Part shown: in pieces, positions 44,453-53,152 of the stretch
Layout of the letters: every line of letters begins with the position of its first letter
Numbering within the stretch: position 1 is the stretch's first letter
NCBI RefSeq assembly: GCF_017313265.1
Contig: NZ_JAFLQZ010000004.1
Span: forward strand, 372,001-436,000
Reading direction: 5' to 3'
Length of the DNA stretch: 64,000 nucleotides
DNA from: Hymenobacter telluris
Lineage (GTDB): Bacteria; Bacteroidota; Bacteroidia; Cytophagales; Hymenobacteraceae
Position numbers and translations under genes: made by a program
The notes under the pieces: generated by a model
What the model was told of the DNA's origin: nothing
Database searches by the model: none
The model's input: the letters and a program-made list of their open reading frames with translations, nothing else

Positions 44453-46726
44453 TTACAGCAGCTTATCCATGTAGATGGGTAGCTCCCGCACGCGCTTGCC
44501 GGTGGCGTGGTACACGGCGTTGGTAATAGCGGCGGCTACCCCGAGCATCCCCACTTCACCAATGCCTTTCACGCCCAGCGGGTTCACCTTGTCGTCTTCC
44601 TCTTCCACGAAAATCACGTCGATGTCGTGGATGTCGGCATTGACGGGAATGTGGTATTCGGCGTAGTTGTGGTTCATGTAGCGGCCGAAGGTATGGTCCA
44701 TTACGGTTTCCTCCATCAGGGCCATGCTGATACCCCATACCACCGAACCAAGCACCTGGCTACGAGCGGTTTTGGTGTTGAGGATGCGGCCGGCGGCCAC
44801 GGCGTTTACCACCCGCGTCACGTGCACCGTGCCCAGGTCTTCGTCTACCCGCACCTCGGCAAATACGGCGTTGTGCGAGTGCATGGAATAGGGCTGCTGC
44901 TTGATCAGGTTGGGCATAGCCGACGTTTCCGCTTCCAGCTTTTCTTCGCCGCTGGCAGCCAGAATGTCCCGAACCACCACGGCCTCACTGGGGTTGGCGC
45001 TCAATCGAATCTGGCCATCAGCAAAGTGTACGTCGTCGATGCTGGCGCCTTTGAGGGGCGAGCCTTCCATCTTCTGGGCCAGTTTGAGCAGCTTCTCCCC
45101 TATGTCGGTGCACACGTTTTTCACGGCACTTCCCACCGAAGCGGCCGTCCAAGATCCACCCTGCACGGGCGCTTCCGGCATGTTGGTATCGCCAAGTTCG
45201 AACGTCACGGCCTCGATGGGCAAGCCCAGCGTTTCGGCCGCAATTTGGGTCATAATGGTGTAGGTACCGGTGCCGTTTTCGCCGGCAGCACTCTGCACCA
45301 GCAGCTTGCCATCGGCGGTGAAGGTGGCTTTGGCGGCGGCTTTCTGCATGGAAGCATCCCACACGCCCCCGGCCATTCCCCAGCCAATCAGCTGGTTGCC
45401 TTCGCGCATCGAGCGGGGCTCGGGGGTACGTTTGTCCCAACCGAAGCGAGTGGCACCCTCATGGTAGCACTCCCGCAGCTTTTTGCTGGAGAAGGGCTTC
45501 TTCATGTTCTGGTCCTGCTCGGCGTAGTTGCGGATGCGGAAATCCAGCGGATCGATGCCGGCGGCGTAGGCCATTTCGTCCATGGCCACTTCCAGCCCAA
45601 ACGAGCCGGTAGCGGCCCCAGGAGCGCGCATGTCCAGCGGGGTGTACACGTCAAGCTCGGCCACCTGGTAACCCAGCTTCACGTTTTCGCACTGGTAGAG
45701 CATGCCCGACCAGTTCACCACGTTTTCGGTGTACTCCTCGAACCGTGAGGTTTCGTGCAGGGCGTGGTGGTGCAGGGCGGCCAGGGTGCCGTCGGGGTTG
45801 GTGCCCATTTTCAGGTATTGCAGCGTGTGGGGCCGGTGGCCGAAGCTGAACATCTGCTGGCGCGTGAGCGACACCCGCACCGATTGTTTCAGCTCCAGCG
45901 CCGCCAGCACCGCCAGAAACACCTGGTACTGCGGCCGCAGACCCGAACCGAAACCGCCACCCATGTAGTGGTTCACTACCCGTGCCTGGTCTTTGCTCAG
46001 CCCGAATATTTTGGTGATGTACTGCTGCACGTTGTACACGCCCTGCGTTTTGTCGTAGGCCGTGATTTTACCGTCCGGGTGGTACTCCACGGTGGTGGCA
46101 AACATCTCCATGGGGTTGTGATGCTGCGCGCCGTGAATGTACTCGCCTTCAATGCGGTGGGTGGCATTCTTAAGGGCGTCGTTGGGGTTGCCGCGGGGCG
46201 GGGGTGGCGGCATGAAGCCGGTTTTGCCACTGCCGGGCTCGTGGCCTTCGTCGCGCTTCAAGTCGATATTGGTATCGAACTTGTCTTCCGCGTACTCAAT
46301 CTCCAGCACCGATGCGGCGTAGCGGGCCACCTCAAAGGTTTCGGCTACCACCAGCGCTACTGGCTGCATGTTGAACTTGATTTCGTTGTCGTGCAGGGGG
46401 CGGAATGGCGAGCCACCGGGGGCCACGTCGTCTTTGTAGCTCCGGTCGAACCAAGCCAGTGAGGGCACATTTTCGTGCGAGAAAATCTGCACAACGCCCG
46501 CCAGCGCCAGCACCGGCTCGGTGTTGATTTTGGTGATGCGGCCTTTGGTGATTGGGCTGGTTACCACGTAGCCATACAGCATGTCGGGCACGTTGAACTC
46601 CGCCGAATACTTGGCCGTGCCGGTTACTTTGGCGGGGCCTTCAACGCGGCTCGTGGGCTTGCCAATGTGGCTGGTATTGGAAGTACCGGCCTCCACAAGG
46701 CGCGGCGTAGTGATTAGTTGGCTCAT
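44453..46726 (-). CDS. Molybdopterin-binding subunit, xanthine dehydrogenase family
   Basis: A 757-aa catalytic subunit of a molybdenum hydroxylase resembling the PaoC/YagR group. Recognisable are GKPTSRVEGPAKVTGTAKYSAEF near the N-terminus, the MGGGFGSGLRPQ loop, MRAPGAATGSFGLEVAMDE, and the catalytic Glu724 in GVKGIGEVG near the C-terminus. Substrates in this group are aldehydes or N-heterocycles, not fixed by the sequence. Its ATG overlaps the FAD-subunit stop by four bases (ATGA), showing coupling. The Mo-enzyme operon is read FeS subunit, FAD subunit, Mo subunit, with a ModE/TonB pair further along on the same strand. Confidence 0.93.
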   Translation of the reverse strand: MSQLITTPRLVEAGTSNTSHIGKPTSRVEGPAKVTGTAKYSAEFNVPDMLYGYVVTSPITKGRITKINTEPVLALAGVVQIFSHENVPSLAWFDRSYKDDVAPGGSPFRPLHDNEIKFNMQPVALVVAETFEVARYAASVLEIEYAEDKFDTNIDLKRDEGHEPGSGKTGFMPPPPPRGNPNDALKNATHRIEGEYIHGAQHHNPMEMFATTVEYHPDGKITAYDKTQGVYNVQQYITKIFGLSKDQARVVNHYMGGGFGSGLRPQYQVFLAVLAALELKQSVRVSLTRQQMFSFGHRPHTLQYLKMGTNPDGTLAALHHHALHETSRFEEYTENVVNWSGMLYQCENVKLGYQVAELDVYTPLDMRAPGAATGSFGLEVAMDEMAYAAGIDPLDFRIRNYAEQDQNMKKPFSSKKLRECYHEGATRFGWDKRTPEPRSMREGNQLIGWGMAGGVWDASMQKAAAKATFTADGKLLVQSAAGENGTGTYTIMTQIAAETLGLPIEAVTFELGDTNMPEAPVQGGSWTAASVGSAVKNVCTDIGEKLLKLAQKMEGSPLKGASIDDVHFADGQIRLSANPSEAVVVRDILAASGEEKLEAETSAMPNLIKQQPYSMHSHNAVFAEVRVDEDLGTVHVTRVVNAVAAGRILNTKTARSQVLGSVVWGISMALMEETVMDHTFGRYMNHNYAEYHIPVNADIHDIDVIFVEEEDDKVNPLGVKGIGEVGMLGVAAAITNAVYHATGKRVRELPIYMDKLL

Positions 46727-47751
46727 GGATTGGAATTTAGAAACGCGTTGGCGTCGAGCGGCTGATTCATTTCGGTGGCTTGCTTGAGGGCGCGCACAAC
46801 GGCCCGCTTGGCTAGCTCAATCTTGAAGTTGTTGGAGCCGTAGCCTTGCGCATCGCGCAGCAACGCCGTGGCGGCTTCCCGGAAATTGTCTTCAGTGGCC
46901 GTTGCGCCGCGTAGCGTTTCTTCTACCGCCACTACGCGCCACGGCTTATGCGCCACGCCGCCCAAGGCAATGCGGGCTTCTTTGATAACGTTGCCTTCCA
47001 GCTCCAGCCCTACCGCCACCGATACCACGGCAAAGGCGTAGCTGGTCCGGTCGCGCAGCTTCAGGTACGTGAAGTTTTTCTCGAAACCCTGAGCCGGCAA
47101 ATCCAGCGCGGTAATCAACTCGCCGGTTTCCAGCGTGTTGTCGATTTCGGGATGGTCGCCGGGCAGGCGGTGGAAGTCGGCAAACGCAATGGTCCGCTCG
47201 CCCTGGGGGCCGCTCACGCGCACCGTGGCTTCCAGCGCAGCCAGCGCCACGGCCATATCCGAGGGGTAGGTGGCAATGCAATGCTCACTGGCCCCCAGAA
47301 TAGCATGAATCCGGTTGAAGCCGTTGAGGGCGGAGCAGCCCGAGCCGGGCTCCCGCTTGTTGCAAGGAGTAGCGAGGTCGTAGAAATAGTAGCAACGGGT
47401 GCGCTGCATCAGGTTGCCGCCGTTAGTGGCCATGTTGCGCAGCTGCGGCGAGGCCCCGGCCAGAATCGTTTGGCTGAGCAGCGGGTAGCGTTTCTCTACC
47501 TCGGGGTGCCAGGCGGTATCGGCGTTGGTAGCCAGGGCGCCCAGCCGCAAACCGCCTTCCGGGTTGTTTTCGATGGTGGCCAGGTCAGAGAGCTTGTTGA
47601 GGCCGATGAGGCGCGTGGGACGCTCCACGTTTTCCTTCATCAAATCCAGCAAGTTGGTGCCACCCGCCACAAAGGCGGCCTTGGAGTTGGTGGACTTTTC
47701 GCGCACCGCCGCATCTACGGCCGTTGCGCTGGTATAAGTGAAACTGTTCAT
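46723..47751 (-). CDS. FAD/[4Fe-4S] subunit of the molybdenum hydroxylase
   Basis: A 342-aa flavoprotein subunit that relays electrons to or from the 2Fe-2S subunit. FAD motifs FVAGGTNLLDLM (residues 27-38) and MATNGGNLMQ (108-116) are present. Four cysteines (Cys120, 130, 139 and 158; RCYYFYDLATPCNKREPGSGC) match the extra [4Fe-4S] cluster of PaoB-type subunits, which supports the PaoABC relationship. The start at 47751 (MNSFTYTSATAVDAAV) was chosen since the upstream frame runs into an intergenic repeat. Translationally coupled to the Mo subunit. Confidence 0.92.
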   Translation of the reverse strand: MNSFTYTSATAVDAAVREKSTNSKAAFVAGGTNLLDLMKENVERPTRLIGLNKLSDLATIENNPEGGLRLGALATNADTAWHPEVEKRYPLLSQTILAGASPQLRNMATNGGNLMQRTRCYYFYDLATPCNKREPGSGCSALNGFNRIHAILGASEHCIATYPSDMAVALAALEATVRVSGPQGERTIAFADFHRLPGDHPEIDNTLETGELITALDLPAQGFEKNFTYLKLRDRTSYAFAVVSVAVGLELEGNVIKEARIALGGVAHKPWRVVAVEETLRGATATEDNFREAATALLRDAQGYGSNNFKIELAKRAVVRALKQATEMNQPLDANAFLNSNP

Positions 47752-47869
47752 GAGGTGAGGAGGTGATATGGTGAAATAGTGAGTTTGACGAGCAAGTGGA
47801 GTTGGATCTAAGGTTCCGTTCAGGCTAGTGGCGCACTTGGGCCAGCCGAACGAGAAACTCACCAACTCA
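47752..47869. repeat. Inverted repeat inside the Mo-hydroxylase operon
   Basis: GTGATATGGTGAAATAGTGAGTTT near 47763 pairs with AACTCACTATTTCACTATCTCAC near 47865, overlapping the 3' end of the 2Fe-2S gene. It separates two genes of one enzyme and may form an mRNA hairpin affecting subunit ratios. Sequence style resembles other intergenic repeats in the window. Confidence 0.65.
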
Positions 47870-48406
47870 CTATTTCACTATCTCACTCTGCTTGTCTACC
47901 ACTTCTTTCACAGCGGCCAGAATGCCCACGTAGGCACCGCAACGGCAGATGTTGCCGCTCATCAGCTCCCGGATTTCGTCTTCGGTGTGGGCGCGGCCCT
48001 CGTTGAGCAGGCCCTGAGCCGAGCAGATCTGGCCGGGGGTGCAGTAGCCGCACTGGAAGGCGTCGTGGTCGATGAAAGCTTGCTGCAAGGGGCTTAGGCT
48101 CTCGGGCTGGCCGAGGCCTTCGATGGTGGTAATTTCGTTGCCTTCCTGCATCACGGCCAGCGTGAGGCAGCTGTTGATGCGCTTGCCGTTTACGAGCACC
48201 GTGCAAGACCCACACTGGCCATGGTCGCAGCCTTTTTTGGTGCCGGTGAGGTCGGCGTATTCGCGCAGGGCATCGAGCAGCGTGGTCCAGGGCGCTAGCT
48301 GCATGTGGCGTTGCACCCCGTTGATGGTGAGCGTAACGCTACCCGCCGACGGTGGCGCCGGCAACGAAGTAGCTCCGCCCGCAGTGTTGGTCGGTTGCTG
48401 TATCAT
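47870..48406 (-). CDS. 2Fe-2S subunit of the molybdenum hydroxylase
   Basis: A 178-aa electron-transfer subunit with two [2Fe-2S] clusters: a plant-ferredoxin-type cluster (Cys60, 65, 68, 80; KKGCDHGQCGSC) and the helical-domain cluster (Cys119, 122, 154, 156; QCGYCTPGQ, NICRCGAY). The first 20 residues are Pro/Ala-rich, and no Tat signal is visible, unlike E. coli PaoA, so the enzyme is probably cytoplasmic. It is the first gene of the operon (start at 48406). No recognisable promoter was found upstream. Confidence 0.93.
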   Translation of the reverse strand: MIQQPTNTAGGATSLPAPPSAGSVTLTINGVQRHMQLAPWTTLLDALREYADLTGTKKGCDHGQCGSCTVLVNGKRINSCLTLAVMQEGNEITTIEGLGQPESLSPLQQAFIDHDAFQCGYCTPGQICSAQGLLNEGRAHTEDEIRELMSGNICRCGAYVGILAAVKEVVDKQSEIVK

Positions 48407-48691
48407 AGAGAGGAATGGGGAGTTGAAAGATGATGGCGCCTGCTCAGATGCCCGTGCAGCTTAACAGTGGTAGGTACTTACGCCAGCGGCAAGGCTTGCG
48501 TTACCAATTCCCCAATATTTATACTATTTATAATCCTATATTACATTTCACCTGCCGTTACGGCTTAATCTCGCTTCTTTTAACGGATTAGCTATATCCA
48601 TTCTAAATAAGCCCTGTTTGGCAGCAAGCTCGACACTAGGCTCTGTCTAATTTGCGTTATATTCTTTTGAATACAGCGCGTACACCATGCC
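48407..48691. other. AT-rich intergenic region between the FeS subunit and Crp gene
   Basis: 285 bp with an AT-rich stretch at about 48510-48665. It should hold the promoter of the Mo-hydroxylase operon, but I found no clear TAnnTTTG or ModE-type site. No gene is seen. Confidence 0.45.
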
Positions 48692-49273
48692 CTAGTGCCG
48701 ACGCGCCAACTCGCCCCGAATCCGACTCAACGATTCGGGCGTGATGCCCAGGTAAGCTGCTATGTAGCGTAGCGGCAGCCGCCGGGCCAGCGTGGGATAT
48801 AGGTGCAGAAAATCCTGATAACGGGTTTCGGCTGGTTCGCTCAGCACCCCAATCAGCCGCCGCTGCATGGCCACCAAGCTGTTCTGAAGCAGCCGATAGA
48901 AAAACGCCTGAAACTCCGGCCCGAACGTTTGCAGGAGTGCGTAGAACTCCGCTCCAAACAGCAGTACGTCAGATGCTTCTATGGCGTCAATGGAGAATAA
49001 GGCCGGCTCGTGGCGCGTCAGGCTGTGCTGGTCGGAAATCCACCAGGTTTCAGGCGCAAATTGCAGGATATGCTCTTTCTGGCGCTCATCCGTCACGAAG
49101 CTGCGCAGACAGCCCTGCACCACAAACGCCCCGTAGCGGCTGGTTTCTCCCTGCCGCGTCAGCACCTCGTGCTTGGCCAGATGGCGCGGCGTGAACAGCG
49201 GTTCCAGCTCATTGAGTTGAGTTGCGGTGAGTTGCAGTTTGCCTTGGAAATACGTGTGAAGCGCGCTGGACAT
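48692..49273 (-). CDS. Crp/Fnr-family transcriptional regulator
   Basis: A 193-aa regulator with a cyclic-nucleotide-binding-like beta-roll (about residues 20-125; FTPRHLAKHEVLTRQGETSRYGAFVVQGCLRSF) and a short C-terminal HTH (LPLRYIAAYLGITPESLSRIRGEL). Many Bacteroidota homologues lack the residues for cAMP binding; here the typical RxS phosphate-binding motif is not apparent, so the ligand is unknown. The start at 49273 fits MSSALHTYFQGK; the in-frame extension upstream looks untranslated. It lies beside, and on the same strand as, the Mo-hydroxylase operon; whether it regulates that operon is unclear. Confidence 0.87.
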   Translation of the reverse strand: MSSALHTYFQGKLQLTATQLNELEPLFTPRHLAKHEVLTRQGETSRYGAFVVQGCLRSFVTDERQKEHILQFAPETWWISDQHSLTRHEPALFSIDAIEASDVLLFGAEFYALLQTFGPEFQAFFYRLLQNSLVAMQRRLIGVLSEPAETRYQDFLHLYPTLARRLPLRYIAAYLGITPESLSRIRGELARRH

Positions 49274-49357
49274 AAGCAGATTAAAATCAGATGCTAAAAT
49301 CAGGTAAAAGGCGTTAGTATTACTGCTTCTATCTTCCAAGTCCTTTATTCTTTTCCG

Positions 49358-50325
49358 ATGTTAAACTGGCAATTTAAATTCTGCTGCTTATGCACCTGCT
49401 TGCTGTTGCTGACAGCCTCTAGCGTTGCTCACGCCACCACATGGGATGAGCCCTGGCATGAACGGGTGGTAAAAGAGGCTGATTACTTTGTGTTGGCCCA
49501 CGTGGTGGAATCTAATAGCAGAAGGCAACCCTTACTATTCTGCAAACCCTGGGTGGACCTGCTCTCACAGGCACCCTCGACCTTACCGATTTCTACCTAT
49601 TAGATATATGCAGTACGTCGGGTGGTCATGGTCCAGAACTTCATTTAGGCAAGATGGATACAGCTTACTTCTTTTTAAAGAAGAACTCGGCTGGCAACTA
49701 TAGCATAGCAACGCCTACCACAGGCTTCGCGCCTGTTTCAGGACGGAAAGTGGCGGCCACTTATAGACACAGCTACCACCGTGGCGTAGTGGAACGCTCC
49801 ATTTATGAGTTGACTATGACAGCTATTTTTCAGCACAGCCACGGCCAGCCATATGCAACAGCTGCTGTACGCTCCTACATAAGTGAGCAATTAGCCCGCT
49901 CGCCTGCTCAGCTCAATGAAGAAGGAATGGCTGAGTTCTTTCGCCAGCACGCCGCCTTGGAAACCATCTATCATCTTGGGCTTACAGAATATTACGCAGC
50001 TATTTTACCTTTCCTACATAACACGGAGAACTTCCACGCACAAGTATCGGCCGCCCGTGCGCTAACAGCTAACAACAGCCCTGAAGCCAACACTCAACTG
50101 GTAGCACTGCTTAGCGACAAAAAAATGGGGGATTTCGCAAAGGTTATAGCCATTAAAACTTTAGTCGAGCATCAACCCAAAGCCCTGAAACCGGAGTTGC
50201 AGAAGCTAACTCGTAAAGCTTCAGAAGAGGAAGTTGGCTTCGGTGGCAATATCATGGACCCTAGAGTCTGCACGCACTTTCCCACCGTAAAAGCCGCCTT
50301 GACTGAGCTGGTTGCCAGTCTTTAG
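49358..50325 (+). pseudogene. Frameshifted secreted HEAT-repeat protein
   Basis: A single gene split by one frameshift. The first part (49358 to about 49520) has a signal peptide (CLLLLTASSVAHA) and reads through HERVVKEADYFVLAHVVESNS. The continuation in another frame starts about 49519 (KATLTILQTLGGPALTGTL, DLTDFYLLDICSTSGGHGP, then ELHLGKMDTAYFFLKKNS) and extends to the stop at 50325 as a HEAT-repeat-like region (QVSAARALTANNSPEANTQL, KVIAIKTLVEHQPKALKPEL). Read across, the product is about 320 aa and continuous. The shift lies near AGCAGAAGG at about 49517-49525, one base off. It may be a real inactivating change or an assembly error; no long homopolymer is present. Confidence 0.75.
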
Positions 50326-50341
50326 TTTCCAACCATTATCT

Positions 50342-50378
50342 AAAACGCCGCCCCTATTTAAGAACAGAGGCGGCGTTT
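50342..50378. terminator. Bidirectional terminator
   Basis: AAAACGCCGCC pairs with GGCGGCGTTT around a 16-nt loop between the convergent HEAT-repeat pseudogene and TonB receptor gene. Confidence 0.85.
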
Positions 50379-50439
50379 CGCTTACTGTATTGGAGGCAGG
50401 AACCAACCATTGTGTTTCTATTTCCAGTGCAGCCTAACC

Positions 50440-53055
50440 CTACAGCCCGTACGTTACCTGCAAATAGTACAGCCCGCCCACGCTGGGGCCGCCGAGGTAG
50501 CTCACGTAGTAGTTGTTGAGTAAGTTGCTGGCCCCAAGCTTGAAGCGCAGATTGGGCGTGGGCACGGTGTAGCTGAGTTGGGCGTCGAGGGTGTGGTAGG
50601 CGGGCACGTAGCCATTCACCAGAAAGGTTTGGGAGTAGTAGCGGGCCTGCCAGCGGTAGTTCAGCCCGAAGCCGAAGTTCTGCACCACCTTCTCGTTGCC
50701 GACGCTCAGGTTGTAAGCCCAGCGCGGCGTGTTGAATCCATCTTCCAGTCCGTCGCCGGATTCTGTGCGGTCGAGGCGGGTGTAGGTGACGCCGGCGCCA
50801 GCCAGGTAGCCGCCCGCCACGTCGTAGCGCAACCCCAGGGAGCCGCCGTAGTTGTATACCTGGCTTTGGGAGTTGGTCCAGAGGCGGTAGCGGGCTTGGC
50901 CGGCGCGGGCATTGAGGGCAGTGGCAATGGTATTGAGGTCGGTGCCGGGGTTGAGTGGCTCGCCGGCGGCGTTGACAGGCACGTAGGCTTCCACCTGCGC
51001 AATAAAGTCGCGGTACGTGTTGTAGTAGAAATCCACGTCGGCCAGCAGCCGGCCATCGGACAGTAACGCTGCCTTGTAGCCCGCTTCCAACGAGTTGATG
51101 TGCTCCGGCTTGAGGTAGGTGTAGGGCGTCTTCACCAGTTGCCCCTGGTTGCTTGCAATGGCCTGGGCCAGGGTTTGGCCGTTGGTGTTCCGGTCACGCG
51201 TTACGGCCGCGTTGAAGCCATCAATAGAGCTGCGCAGGTAACTGTTCTCGAACACCCCATCCGACATCACCCTGAGTCCGCCAATGCGCTTCACCTGCCC
51301 GCTGTTCACGTTGGAAAAGCCTTCAAACAAGCTCGGAAACCGGTAGCCGCTCTGGTAGCTCACCCGGAAATTGTGCTGCCGCGTGGGCGAATACACCGCC
51401 GTAAAGCGCGGGTTGAACCGCATGCTGAAGTAGTCGTTCTTGTCGGCCCGCAACGTGGCCGTCAGCCGGATTCGCTCATCGAGCAGCCGGGCCCCGGCCT
51501 GCACGAAGCCGCCGGTTTTGCTGTAGGTGAGGTTGTCGCGGAGCGGGTCTTTGCCGCTTTCGGGGTTGATGAAGTAGTTGCCGTCGGGCTGGATGAGGTA
51601 GGTGCGGTGGTCGGCTCCCACCAGCACATCGTAGTTGGCCGGCAGTTGGGTACCACCCCGCCGCAGCGCCTCGGCCAGGTTTACCTGCCCTTCGGCGTGC
51701 ACCAAATCGGCCTTCACGCGCAGGGCGGCCCCGGCATCCCAGTTGTTGATGTCGGCCAGCTCAGCCAGGCGCTGCTTGAACTCGGCCGTGCCGGGTTGCA
51801 AGCGGCCGGCATCGGCGGCGGCGCGGGCGGTGGCGTGGGCTTGCGCTACGGTCTGGCCGTTGGTGGTAGCGGCGTTCCAAGCGGTGCTGTACTCCCGGTT
51901 CCAGTCTGTATCGGCCTTGTAGCTACGGTCCAGGTTTTCGGCCGCGGAACGAAGGTTATAGCTCTTGCCGGTGTTTTCGGTGGTGAGGTAGGCACGGGCT
52001 TGTACCACTGGCGTAGTCAGCTGCAAGGCGTGCTGCTGGAGGTGGTAGTCTTCCAGCCGGAACCGGTTGGAGCGTTGGTACACGTTGTCGAGCACGGTGC
52101 CGCGGTAGGTGTAAGCCAGCTCGGCGCTGCCGCCCAGCTTGTAGTGCAGCGCCGCATCGTATTTGATGGTTTGCAGCTGGTAATCCACTACCTCCTGCTC
52201 GTTGTAGCCAGTGCGCGCTACTTGGTAGCTTTTGCCGCCCAGCGTGAGCGTACTGCGGTTGGATGATTCGTTGCCGTAGCGGTTCACTTGGTCGCGGGCG
52301 GGGTTTTCCGTACCGAACAAGCCGGTGGTGGCATTGCCGTTGGGGTTCAGCTCAGTTTGGTCGTTGGCAATCCAGTCGTAGCCGCGCAGGTAAGTACCGT
52401 TCACCTTAAAGGCCAGCTTGTGCGCCAGCACCTTGGCGTAACGCACACTGGTTTCCGAGAACAGCTTTGCGCTGCTGCTGGGGTCATGCAGGTGGTTGAT
52501 GCCCACCTTCTGCTGTACGCTCAGCCCCTCACTCCGGAACGGGTTGCGGGTGCTGAAGTTGGCCAGCCCGTTGATGGCGTTCAGGCCGTACAGCGCCGCC
52601 GCCGTGCCCGGCACTATTTCCACCGAGCTGATATCCAGGTCACTCGGCCCCAATACGTTACCAATCGGGCCGCCAATGTGCGGAGCCTGGTTGTCGATGC
52701 CGTCCACGAGCTGCGCAAACCGCACGTTGGTGGTATTCGTGAAGCCCCGGGCGTTTATTACCTTGAAGCTGAGGCTGGGCGTAATCACCTGCACGCCTTT
52801 CAGGTGCTCAATGGCATCAAAAAACGACGGCGCCGGCGTGAGCCGCAACTGCCGCGCGCTGAGCTTCTCCACCGTCACCGGCGACTGTAAGAAGCTCTCC
52901 TCCACTTTGGAAGCTGCTACCACCACCTCCCCTAGCGTCACTTTCTGGCGGGTGGTATCAGCAGGTACCCGCTGCTGCGCCTGTGTGAGCATCGGCTTCG
53001 ACAGGAAAGGCAGAAAAGGAAATAGAAGCAGGGCGCGGTGAGTAGAATTGGGCAT
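50440..53055 (-). CDS. TonB-dependent receptor under ModE-like control
   Basis: An 871-aa outer-membrane receptor with a signal-type N-terminus, plug domain (about residues 45-170; EEVVVAASKVEESFLQSPVTVEKL-like box, FFDAIEHLKGVQVITPSLSFKVINARGF, PGTAAALYGLNAINGLANFST) and a beta-barrel ending in YLQVTYGL. Unlike the other two receptors in the window it lacks a carboxypeptidase-like N-domain. A ModE-type operator overlaps the -7 element just before its start codon (53062-53085), and a ModE-like regulator gene is directly upstream on the same strand. This suggests uptake of molybdate or a Mo/W complex across the outer membrane, rather than iron; the substrate is an inference. Confidence 0.88.
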   Translation of the reverse strand: MPNSTHRALLLFPFLPFLSKPMLTQAQQRVPADTTRQKVTLGEVVVAASKVEESFLQSPVTVEKLSARQLRLTPAPSFFDAIEHLKGVQVITPSLSFKVINARGFTNTTNVRFAQLVDGIDNQAPHIGGPIGNVLGPSDLDISSVEIVPGTAAALYGLNAINGLANFSTRNPFRSEGLSVQQKVGINHLHDPSSSAKLFSETSVRYAKVLAHKLAFKVNGTYLRGYDWIANDQTELNPNGNATTGLFGTENPARDQVNRYGNESSNRSTLTLGGKSYQVARTGYNEQEVVDYQLQTIKYDAALHYKLGGSAELAYTYRGTVLDNVYQRSNRFRLEDYHLQQHALQLTTPVVQARAYLTTENTGKSYNLRSAAENLDRSYKADTDWNREYSTAWNAATTNGQTVAQAHATARAAADAGRLQPGTAEFKQRLAELADINNWDAGAALRVKADLVHAEGQVNLAEALRRGGTQLPANYDVLVGADHRTYLIQPDGNYFINPESGKDPLRDNLTYSKTGGFVQAGARLLDERIRLTATLRADKNDYFSMRFNPRFTAVYSPTRQHNFRVSYQSGYRFPSLFEGFSNVNSGQVKRIGGLRVMSDGVFENSYLRSSIDGFNAAVTRDRNTNGQTLAQAIASNQGQLVKTPYTYLKPEHINSLEAGYKAALLSDGRLLADVDFYYNTYRDFIAQVEAYVPVNAAGEPLNPGTDLNTIATALNARAGQARYRLWTNSQSQVYNYGGSLGLRYDVAGGYLAGAGVTYTRLDRTESGDGLEDGFNTPRWAYNLSVGNEKVVQNFGFGLNYRWQARYYSQTFLVNGYVPAYHTLDAQLSYTVPTPNLRFKLGASNLLNNYYVSYLGGPSVGGLYYLQVTYGL

Positions 53056-53061
53056 ACAAGT

Positions 53062-53085
53062 CGTTATATTCTTTCAAACATAACG
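53062..53085. promoter_or_regulatory. ModE-type operator
   Basis: CGTTATATT-N7-ACATAACG forms an imperfect palindrome with half-sites like the classical ModE box (CGTTATAT/ATATAACG, as recalled from E. coli modA). It lies 7 bp upstream of the TonB receptor ATG and overlaps the -7 element, as expected for a repressor site. Confidence 0.75.
53075..53082 (-). promoter_or_regulatory. -7 promoter element of the TonB receptor gene
   Basis: Minus-strand TATGTTTG fits TAnnTTTG and sits inside the ModE-type operator, about 20 bp before the ATG at 53055. Confidence 0.6.
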
Positions 53086-53152
53086 CAGGCGCGAGCAAAT
53101 TGTTGGTATTAGTATTTCAGACAGCTTTCTGGCTAGTGCTGAGTGTGAACTT

